From assembly GCA_002435955.1 (NCBI GenBank), contig DIWZ01000040.1, positions 62,732 to 126,731 of the forward strand: 64,000 bases of DNA, read 5' to 3'. Below the pieces are notes generated by a model. It ran no database searches. It had not been told where the DNA came from and was given only the letters and a program-made list of their open reading frames with translations. A program made the position numbers and the translations under genes. Positions 9,309 to 15,477 of this stretch are shown here, piece by piece (position 1 is the first letter of the stretch; every line of letters begins with the position of its first letter). This stretch comes from Pelobacter sp. UBA6093 (GTDB lineage: Bacteria > Desulfobacterota > Desulfuromonadia > Desulfuromonadales > Syntrophotaleaceae).

Positions 9309-9337
9309 TTGACAATTATAACCCACAGAGTTATATA
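9309..9337 (+). promoter_or_regulatory. strong sigma70-type promoter for the rubredoxin-like gene
   Basis: TTGACA (9309-9314), a 17-nt spacer and TATATA (9332-9337) form a near-consensus promoter about 60 nt ahead of the small ORF at 9398. AGGGAG serves as the ribosome-binding site. Confidence 0.7.
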
Positions 9338-9397
9338 TAGAGTCGTTTTGAAGGGGCCTCCCCCGACATCTTTCATCTCAAACCAAGGGAGTTACTT

Positions 9398-9517
9398 ATG
9401 CCTAGCACCAAAACCTGGCAATGTACCGTTTGCGGCCTGAAACACGAAGGTGATGGTCCTCCGAAAACCTGCGCAAAATGCGGCGTCAACAGCAGCAAAT
9501 TCATCAAAATCAAATAG
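9398..9517 (+). CDS. 39-residue rubredoxin-like zinc/iron-ribbon protein
   Basis: This short gene encodes 39 residues with two CxxC pairs: WQCTVCGLKHEG near the start and KTCAKCGVN later, the spacing of a rubredoxin-type metal knuckle. It resembles the C-terminal domain of rubrerythrin or a stand-alone rubredoxin-like domain and may bind Fe or Zn for one-electron transfer. The case for a real gene is strong: near-consensus promoter, AGGGAG at proper spacing, and an immediate strong terminator make a self-contained, probably highly expressed unit. Rubredoxins are usually 50-55 residues, so this is a trimmed version. Partner proteins are not evident from its neighbours. Confidence 0.8.
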   Translation: MPSTKTWQCTVCGLKHEGDGPPKTCAKCGVNSSKFIKIK

Positions 9518-9542
9518 TTTTTCCCACATAATGCTTTACTGG

Positions 9543-9574
9543 AACCCCCTGGTCTGGAGTGACCAGGGGGTTTT
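9543..9574 (+). terminator. rho-independent terminator of the rubredoxin-like gene
   Basis: Perfect 12-bp stem (AACCCCCTGGTC paired with its complement), 6-nt loop, and T residues at the end, 25 nt after the stop codon. Confidence 0.9.
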
Positions 9575-9579
9575 GTCTG

Positions 9580-9705
9580 TCCGGAGAAAGCGGCATTCAG
9601 GTCAATTTTTGCAAAAATCCGAACTGCGCCAATTTCGGCCTGCCCCGGGAGTTGGCACTGCCCAACCAACGGTGCCGTGTTCCATTCCGCCGTGTTTTGT
9701 TATAG
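9580..9705 (+). pseudogene. possible transposase zinc-ribbon relic
   Basis: One frame reads GIQVNFCKNPNCANFGLP before stopping at TAG 9703-9705. The CKNPxCxNFG pattern resembles the N-terminal zinc ribbon of some insertion-sequence transposases. There is no start signal and no catalytic domain, so at most it is a remnant. The rest of the gap to 9832 shows nothing recognisable. Confidence 0.3.
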
Positions 9706-9832
9706 AATGGCATCCGGCAGGCCCTGAACCGACACAGGTCAAAAGGGGGCCGCAAGCCGCTGCCCGAAGCAGCGTTATGTTAACGGAGCTCTCTTTTTCC
9801 ACACCTGGCAACGGTCGGCCATACATCCATAC

Positions 9833-12800
9833 GTGAACACTCCTATATCAAAATCTCCTATATCAAAATCCGCTCCGGCACGGCAGCCGGGAGACATCTC
9901 CGTTAAAATCAACCTGTTGAAGCCGGACGGGAACCGATCTCACCGGTACGCCCGGACGCACATCGCCAAACAAGGACCGGGCGCACCGAAGCCGAAACGC
10001 CGGCGGCGAATCGTGCTGGCATTGCTGATCGCCGTCATCGCCGGGACCATGGCAGCCTGTTACTATGAAACACAGACCTCCTTCCTGCAGGCGAAATACC
10101 TGAGCCGCTACGTCGCCGGATTGCAGTACCATGTCGGGGAGGGGGAAAGCGAGAGCCTCATCTTTCCGAACAATGGCCCCTTCGACAACAGACTCGGCTA
10201 TTCCCGGATGCCGGAAATACTGGCGACGCTCAAAGAAAACGGCCTGGTCGTAAGCCGACAGGCCCGCTTCAACCACAGTCTCACCACATACGCGCAGCAC
10301 GGTTTCAACATCCCGTACCGGGAGAAGAGCCAGGCGGGTCTGCAGATCCTCGACGTCGCACAACACCAGATGTACCGGATGACCAATCCGGGGCATGTCT
10401 ATGCCGCCTTTGACGAGATCCCCAAGGTGATCGTCGAGTCTCTTCTCTTTATCGAGAACCGCGATCTGCTCTCCGACAGACATCCCAAAGTCAACCCGGC
10501 GGTGGACTGGGGGCGGTTCACTAGGGCCGTGGCCGTGCAGGCCGGGGAGCAGGTCAATATCCACCTGCCGTCGATGGGGGGCAGCACCCTGGCAACCCAG
10601 ATCGAGAAGTACCGCCATTCGGACAACGGCGTCACCGCCGCCCCTGTCGAAAAGCTGATGCAGATGGCCTCCGCCAGCGTCCGGGCCTACCGCAACGGCG
10701 AAGATACCTCCGCCTGCCGGAAACAGTTGGTGCTCGACTACCTAAACTCCGTGCCCCTCTCCGCGGCTCCGGGCACAGGTGAGGTCAATGGCTTGGGAGA
10801 CGGTTTGTATGTCTGGTTCGGCACCGATTTCCGGGAAATGAACCGCCTGCTGCACGATGGGCGCAATGGAAGCGAAGGGGACATCAGCCGCAAGGCCGTC
10901 CTGCTCAAGCAGGTGATAAGCCTCATGATCGCCCACCGTCGGCCGTCTTACTACCTCGTCCACGGTCGCGCCGGGCTGGCGACGCTTACGAACGAGTATC
11001 TCCGTCTGCTGACCCGAAACGGGATCATCCCAGCTGAGTTGGGCGATGCAGCACAGCTTCAGCCCCTGTCTTTCCGGAATTTCAAGGAAAATCCGGCGAC
11101 CCCCAAGATTATGAGCGACAAGGGTGTCAATGTGGTGCGCAACCGCCTGGCGCCCCTTTTGGGGACCTCACTCTACGAGCTGGACCGGATGGATCTGACC
11201 GTAACCTCCACCCTGAACCGCGAGCTGCAGACCGGAGTCGGCGAGTACCTGAAAAGTTTACAGGATCCGGAGATCGCGGCGAAAAACGGGATTGTCGGCC
11301 ATTACCTGCTGAGCGCCGACCAGACCGATAAGATCAGCTACAGTTTTACCCTCTTCGAACGAACGACTTCCGGCAACAAGGTCCGTGTCCAGACCGACAC
11401 CACCGGCCTGCCCTTCAACATCAACGAAGGCAGCAAGCTTGAACTCGGCTCGACGGCCAAGCTGCGTACCCTGGCCACTTATCTGGAGATCATCGCCGAG
11501 CTGCACCGGAATCTCTCCGGCCGTCCGGTCCCGGAACTGCACAGGCTGCAGCAGCAACAGCCTGACATTCTGACTTTCTGGGTCTGTTCGCAGCTGCTGC
11601 ATAACAGAGACATTCAACTGCGGGAACTGCTCGACGCCGCCATGCAGCGTTGCTACTCCGCCAACCCCGGCGAACGCTTTTTTACCGGCGGGGGCGTCCA
11701 CACTTTCGGCAATTTCAAAAAGGAAGACAATCACCGGGTCGTGACCGTCGCCGAGGCGCTGCAGTCCTCCATCAACCTGCCCTTCGTCCGCATCATGCAG
11801 GACATCGTCAGCTATACCAGGACCACCCAGTGGGAAAATCCCCGACAGGTCCTGTACGATGACCGCGATTCCCGCCGCGAGCCGGTGCTGGCCAAATTCA
11901 TCGACAAGGAAAGCAAGGTTTTCCTGACCCGCTTCTGGCGCAAGTACAAAGACAAGACGGCCGATGAGCGACTGGAGACCCTGCTGGCGGGCATGAAGCC
12001 GAGTCCCCTGCGGCTTACCATCGTCCACCGGCATCTGCTGCCGCAGGCGGATGAGGTCGCCTTTATCCGCTTTATCCGCAGCAGGGTTCCCACCACCGGG
12101 CTGAGCGACAAAAAGCTCTCGACCATGTATGAGAAATATCGGCCCGGCGCCTACAATCTGCAGGATATGGGCTACCTTGCCTCCCTGCATCCGGTGGAAT
12201 TGTGGCTGCTCGACTATCTGCAGCAACCCGGTGAGAAATCCCTCGATGATGCCATACGCCAGAGCGAAGGGGTGCGCCGCGAGGTCTACGGCTGGCTGAT
12301 GCGCACCCGGGCGAAAAACGCCAGGAATTCACGGGTCAGAACCGTTCTCGAGATCGACGCTTTTTCGGATATCCACCGTCGCTGGAAGAACCTCGGATAT
12401 CCGTTCGATCATCTGGTTCCCTCACTGGCCACGGCCCTCGGCAGCTCCGGAGACAGGCCGGCCGCGCTGGCCGAACTGATAGCCATCATCCTCAATGACG
12501 GTCAACGATACCCCACCCATCGTTTCACCCGGTTGGAGTTCGCCGGGAATACCCCCTACGAGACCATCATGGAGTATCCTCCGGCCAAGCCGGCCCAGGT
12601 CATGGAGCCGGAGGTCGCCAGGGTGCTGAAGGAGGCACTGGGACAGGTGGTGAGCAAAGGCACCGCCCAGCGCCTCAGCAACACCTTTCTGCTGGAGGAT
12701 GGGCAGCCCCTGCCGATCGGCGGCAAAACAGGGACCGGCGACAACCGCATCGTGACCTCGACCGCCAGCGGATACAAAACCTCCTCGCGGGCCCTTAACC

Positions 12801-13015
12801 GCACCGCCACCTTTGTCTTCTATCTGGGAGACCATCATTTCGGCACCCTGACCGCCTTTGTCACCGGCAGCTCGGCTGAGAACTTCTCCTTCACCTCGGC
12901 CCTGCCACTCCAGGTATTGAAAGGTATGGCACCGATTCTGCTGCCGGAAGTAAGTCGAACGGCTCACGTAGCGATGGCCCAAGAATCGTCCGGCATTCCG
13001 ATTGCCCCGAACTGA
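9833..13015 (+). CDS. class A penicillin-binding protein (transglycosylase/transpeptidase), large form
   Basis: A bifunctional peptidoglycan synthase of 1060 residues. A basic cytoplasmic N-terminus (KPKRRRR) precedes one membrane anchor (about residues 60-77). A GT51-like region follows (about 190-350, with FIENRDLL and GGSTLATQIEK). The transpeptidase has STAK (near residue 539), SIN (near 645) and KTG in GGKTGTGDNR (near 965), so the serine active-site triad is complete. It is longer than typical PBP1 proteins, with about 300 residues between SxN and KTG. The GT51 motifs look diverged: ENRDLL replaces the usual EDxxFxxH motif. GTG start with no clear ribbon of upstream signals; a strong terminator follows. 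Confidence 0.82.
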   Translation: MNTPISKSPISKSAPARQPGDISVKINLLKPDGNRSHRYARTHIAKQGPGAPKPKRRRRIVLALLIAVIAGTMAACYYETQTSFLQAKYLSRYVAGLQYHVGEGESESLIFPNNGPFDNRLGYSRMPEILATLKENGLVVSRQARFNHSLTTYAQHGFNIPYREKSQAGLQILDVAQHQMYRMTNPGHVYAAFDEIPKVIVESLLFIENRDLLSDRHPKVNPAVDWGRFTRAVAVQAGEQVNIHLPSMGGSTLATQIEKYRHSDNGVTAAPVEKLMQMASASVRAYRNGEDTSACRKQLVLDYLNSVPLSAAPGTGEVNGLGDGLYVWFGTDFREMNRLLHDGRNGSEGDISRKAVLLKQVISLMIAHRRPSYYLVHGRAGLATLTNEYLRLLTRNGIIPAELGDAAQLQPLSFRNFKENPATPKIMSDKGVNVVRNRLAPLLGTSLYELDRMDLTVTSTLNRELQTGVGEYLKSLQDPEIAAKNGIVGHYLLSADQTDKISYSFTLFERTTSGNKVRVQTDTTGLPFNINEGSKLELGSTAKLRTLATYLEIIAELHRNLSGRPVPELHRLQQQQPDILTFWVCSQLLHNRDIQLRELLDAAMQRCYSANPGERFFTGGGVHTFGNFKKEDNHRVVTVAEALQSSINLPFVRIMQDIVSYTRTTQWENPRQVLYDDRDSRREPVLAKFIDKESKVFLTRFWRKYKDKTADERLETLLAGMKPSPLRLTIVHRHLLPQADEVAFIRFIRSRVPTTGLSDKKLSTMYEKYRPGAYNLQDMGYLASLHPVELWLLDYLQQPGEKSLDDAIRQSEGVRREVYGWLMRTRAKNARNSRVRTVLEIDAFSDIHRRWKNLGYPFDHLVPSLATALGSSGDRPAALAELIAIILNDGQRYPTHRFTRLEFAGNTPYETIMEYPPAKPAQVMEPEVARVLKEALGQVVSKGTAQRLSNTFLLEDGQPLPIGGKTGTGDNRIVTSTASGYKTSSRALNRTATFVFYLGDHHFGTLTAFVTGSSAENFSFTSALPLQVLKGMAPILLPEVSRTAHVAMAQESSGIPIAPN

Positions 13016-13022
13016 AAACGCC

Positions 13023-13058
13023 AAAAGGCCAGACGATACGATTCGTCTGGCCTTTTTT
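13023..13058 (+). terminator. rho-independent terminator after the PBP gene
   Basis: AAAAGGCCAGACGA pairs with its complement across a 6-nt loop and ends in TTTTTT; it lies 8 nt after the stop codon and marks the end of the core segment. Confidence 0.92.
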
Positions 13059-13076
13059 GCACGGTTGATCAGGGGA

Positions 13077-13098
13077 GCCCTAACGTTGCTTGTTAGTC
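13077..13098. repeat. possible degenerate recombination-site core
   Basis: GCCCTAAC and GTTAGTC flank a 7-nt spacer. These resemble the outer R boxes of an attC site with the central stem lost. It lies at the outer edge of the cassette-like region and is only weakly supported on its own. Confidence 0.2.
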
Positions 13099-13124
13099 TA
13101 TTAAATTAGGAGGCCAGTGAGCAA

Positions 13125-13222
13125 ATATAGAATGTCCCCGGAATCCTCTCGATACGGGTGGGTGGCTACCCCTTGCCCGACAGGGACTTGCACCCGCAGG
13201 ATGCTCCAAGCTTCGCTTGGCG
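13125..13222 (-). other. mobile-element relic, possibly group II intron domain I fragment
   Basis: No gene. On the minus strand this holds a hairpin GGG-TGCAAGT-CCC (about 13185-13197) and then GGTAGCCACCCACCCG. A similar GGAG-TGCAAGT-CTCC hairpin occurs near 15270-15285, and both regions carry GAAYGTCCCCGGA nearby (13130-13142 and 15309-15321). The TGCAAGT hairpin reminds me of domain I of bacterial group II introns, but no reverse transcriptase or domain V is visible. Confidence 0.3.
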
Positions 13223-13299
13223 CAATAACGCCCAGTTTCAGCCGCGGATTTACTGTAGCAAAGCGATGGCAAATATGGGCTGGAAGCTATTGTTGGGAG
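13223..13299 (-). repeat. attC-like recombination site downstream of the ABM gene
   Basis: Read on the minus strand, the site starts TCCCAACAATAGCTTCCAGC and ends GGCTGAAACTGGGCGTTA. That order (YYAACAA...CTTC.AGCC, then GGCT.AAC..GGGCGTTA) is the layout of an integron attC with R/L boxes at each end. It sits 10 nt after the stop codon of the ABM gene, where a cassette's attC belongs. Confidence 0.55.
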
Positions 13300-13308
13300 A
13301 CTTCACGC

Positions 13309-13890
13309 TCAAGTGAACAGCCATCGCTGGATTAGTTTTGTATAGCGGGGCATGACTATATAGACCATGAGAAAAACAACTGTCCCCGTAACTACTAGCG
13401 TGGTTAGCAGATGGTTGTTGGGAACGCCCAGGATCCGGAGCACAGGCGCGATAACTAACGGTACGCCAAGCACCAACGGGTAGATGGCGGACCAAGTCAC
13501 TAAATACTGCTTCCAGCGCACGGGTACTTTAGCTTTGGCCCCTCCTGGAGTGAACCAGAAATCCAATCCGCTACTTATAAAAAAATCATCGCCGCTAACG
13601 AATAGCGGCTGAACCTTCTCGATCAGACGATTACGAACCGGCGACTCCATCCATGCCTGTAAATGTGTTCTTGTGTCGAATCGAATAATTATCGTATATG
13701 TCCCACTGAGTCCAGGGATAGGTCGGACGATGTGCCAGTCCAGATGGCCGGGCGCGGCTCTACAAAGTGGCGCAATTTCGTTTAACCATCTTTCATAATC
13801 GGCATGTTTGCCCTCACGCACTCTGTGCGTGATGACAACTGTCGCCCCTCCTAGGTCGCTGGAGCTCTCAGAAGCTGCGTCTGTATTCAT
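13309..13890 (-). CDS. antibiotic biosynthesis monooxygenase (ABM)-domain protein with C-terminal membrane helices
   Basis: The 193-residue protein has a ferredoxin-like ABM domain in its first half (VVITHRVREGKHADYERWL, then APGHLDWHIV and YTIIIRFDTRTHLQAW) and two hydrophobic helices near the C-terminus. ABM-domain proteins include small monooxygenases and haem-degrading enzymes; a membrane-anchored form has no assigned role. The start at 13890 is chosen for its AAGGA ribosome-binding site. The gene lies between two attC-like sites, and ABM-type genes are common integron cassette cargo. No promoter of its own and no integrase are visible, so its expression is uncertain. Confidence 0.75.
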   Translation of the reverse strand: MNTDAASESSSDLGGATVVITHRVREGKHADYERWLNEIAPLCRAAPGHLDWHIVRPIPGLSGTYTIIIRFDTRTHLQAWMESPVRNRLIEKVQPLFVSGDDFFISSGLDFWFTPGGAKAKVPVRWKQYLVTWSAIYPLVLGVPLVIAPVLRILGVPNNHLLTTLVVTGTVVFLMVYIVMPRYTKLIQRWLFT

Positions 13891-13905
13891 AAACGTCCTT
13901 ACAAT

Positions 13906-14006
13906 GTCCAACGTGTGTATGAGCGGCGGCGACGCGGCTGTCGCGAACCACTGTAATTTTCGAGAACCACCACGATTCTCCCGTCCGCTCGATGCGATGG
14001 TTATGA
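13906..14006 (-). repeat. second attC-like site upstream of the ABM gene
   Basis: GTCCAAC (13906-13912, fitting RYYYAAC) and GTTATGA (14000-14006) bound inner arms GAGCGGCGG (13921-13929) and CCGTCCGCTC (13981-13990). The arms pair with one unpaired T, like the extrahelical base of attC sites. It would belong to a preceding, now missing, cassette. The 3' outer box fits its consensus poorly. Confidence 0.4.
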
Positions 14007-14107
14007 AAAATTACTTTTTCCGCCATTTTTTGCCCGGCATGACCCAACCAAAAAAGAAACCTTCAAAAACCATTCTGATTTTGTCAAAGGGACAAGAGGG
14101 ACAAAAA

Positions 14108-15110
14108 GGGTCAAGCTTGACAATCGGAGATTCTTAAGCACCTCGACACCTCCTCCAACTTCCTGGTCAGCAAGCCATCCGTTCCAATTCTCCGTTCAAT
14201 TCGGCGCGCCGCCTGACTGAGCCCCGAAAGGTCCCGCTTTAAAAACTCGGCCAATTTAACCAGAGACAGTGCTTCGCAATTCCTTACCAGGAGTGCCGCC
14301 AGCGCCCTGGCTTCGGCAGCCGGCTGGGCTTTTCCCGCCTTGCACAGTTCCGCGGCGGTTAGTTGGTAAACCGAGCAGACGCTTTCGATAACCTGATCCA
14401 GATTAATGGCAACAGCTCGCACCTCTTCGGCGTGGAGCAGCGCCTGGTCGATAAAGGCATCATCTCCCAAGGCCCGACCTTCGAAAGACCCTCGGTGGAA
14501 ATCCTTCCGATGCCCCTCCCCCAACCCATCATCAATAAACGCCCGGTATCGCTTGGTCGCCGTTAAAGGGTTTCGCGCAAACTGTGCCAACGCCCAATCC
14601 ATGGTCAGCCAGGGTGGTCGGGGCAAGTCCCCGTAATAGTTGGGATGGCTGGACCAAGGATACTCATCCGGAAATCGAACCATTCCGGCCCGAACGGGGT
14701 TGAGATGGATGTACCGGATCAATTCCAGCAGATAGCTGTCGGCATCGATCAGTAGCGCCTTGTACCGCCCCTGAAACAGGTGACCGGTCCGCTGGTATTT
14801 GCGATTGATGAACTGGGTGTAGCGAAACCCGATATTCTGCATGATGCGGGAGAGGGGAATGTCGCCCACCTGAATAGCCAGATGGGTGTGCGTCGTCATG
14901 AGACAAAAGGCATGGACGCGATACCCGAAACGCTCGACGCTTTCCTGGAGCAGCAGGAAAAACCGCGCGCGGTCATCCGCATCGAAGAAGATGTCCTGGC
15001 CGCTATTGCCGCGAAGAATGACATGATAAACGGCGCCGGGGAAATGAAGTCGTGGTTTGCGTGGCATGGGAGGAGTATAGACATGAATCTCCGTTTGTCA
15101 AGCTTGACCC
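14108..15110 (-). mobile_element. RAYT element bounded by 26-bp inverted repeats
   Basis: The single gene inside is a Y1 transposase. Both ends carry the same sequence in opposite orientation (14108-14133 and 15085-15110; 25 of 26 positions match), each containing the palindrome GTCAAGCTTGAC. The left repeat overlaps the last codons of the transposase gene. This is the layout expected of a REP-associated tyrosine transposase unit. Confidence 0.75.
14111..15067 (-). CDS. REP-associated tyrosine transposase (RAYT, Y1_Tnp/IS200-like)
   Basis: A 318-residue HUH-family single-strand DNA transposase. The N-terminus MPRKPRLHFPGAVYHVILRG and RVHAFCLMTTHTHLAIQ (HxH at 60-62) are typical of the family, with the candidate catalytic Tyr in RYTQF (Tyr83). 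RTGHLFQGRYKALLID and YIHLNPVRAGMV follow. RAYTs process REP palindromes and are usually single-copy domesticated genes rather than free transposons. The start at 15067 gives the usual N-terminus, though no good ribosome-binding site precedes it. The stop codon lies inside the left inverted repeat. The C-terminal 100 residues resemble the regulatory extension of long RAYTs. The gene appears intact. Confidence 0.88.
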   Translation of the reverse strand: MPRKPRLHFPGAVYHVILRGNSGQDIFFDADDRARFFLLLQESVERFGYRVHAFCLMTTHTHLAIQVGDIPLSRIMQNIGFRYTQFINRKYQRTGHLFQGRYKALLIDADSYLLELIRYIHLNPVRAGMVRFPDEYPWSSHPNYYGDLPRPPWLTMDWALAQFARNPLTATKRYRAFIDDGLGEGHRKDFHRGSFEGRALGDDAFIDQALLHAEEVRAVAINLDQVIESVCSVYQLTAAELCKAGKAQPAAEARALAALLVRNCEALSLVKLAEFLKRDLSGLSQAARRIERRIGTDGLLTRKLEEVSRCLRISDCQA

Positions 15111-15477
15111 CTTATGCGCGCTACAAGGTCGGCGCTCGAAACGGTGATTTCGGAGCTCAATAGCCATGCCTGCATGCCCCCTGTGAACGCTTCGCCGCCC
15201 ACCTCACGATGGGCCGACGCATCACTCAGGGTCATGGCTGGTCGCTATCCATTACCACGTAGGAGACTTGCACTCCCTGCCCTCTGCCGGCTTTTACCGG
15301 CGCTTTCAGAACGTCCCCGGATATCCCCACAGCGGAATTTGGCTCAAAAATGTCATTTTAAACAGCTAGTGTTACGTTGCCTTTTATAATGTCATTTGAT
15401 ACTATTCGAACCAATTGCGGCTTCTAGGTTAACTTGTCGAAAACTATCTACTTTTTGCTTTGCCAATTCTGGTGAAA
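15111..15477. other. non-coding stretch: element relic and upstream region of the nucleotide cluster
   Basis: No supported gene. About 15140-15330 (minus strand) resembles a group II intron-like RNA piece, with GGAG-TGCAAGT-CTCC and CATCGTGAGGTGGGCGGCGA. The last part looks regulatory: a perfect TATAAT at 15385-15390 without a clear -35, and a repeated ATGTCATTT (15350-15358 and 15389-15397), one copy overlapping the -10 box, as an operator might. Confidence 0.35.

Noticed and set aside
13077..14006. A complete integron with integrase
   Set aside because: No tyrosine recombinase ORF or attI with promoter is present in the window; only attC-like sites and one cassette gene are supported.
15114..15389. 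91-codon ORF between the RAYT element and the nucleotide cluster
   Set aside because: Arg/Pro/Ala-rich with no motif; the DNA looks like an RNA or intron relic rather than a gene.
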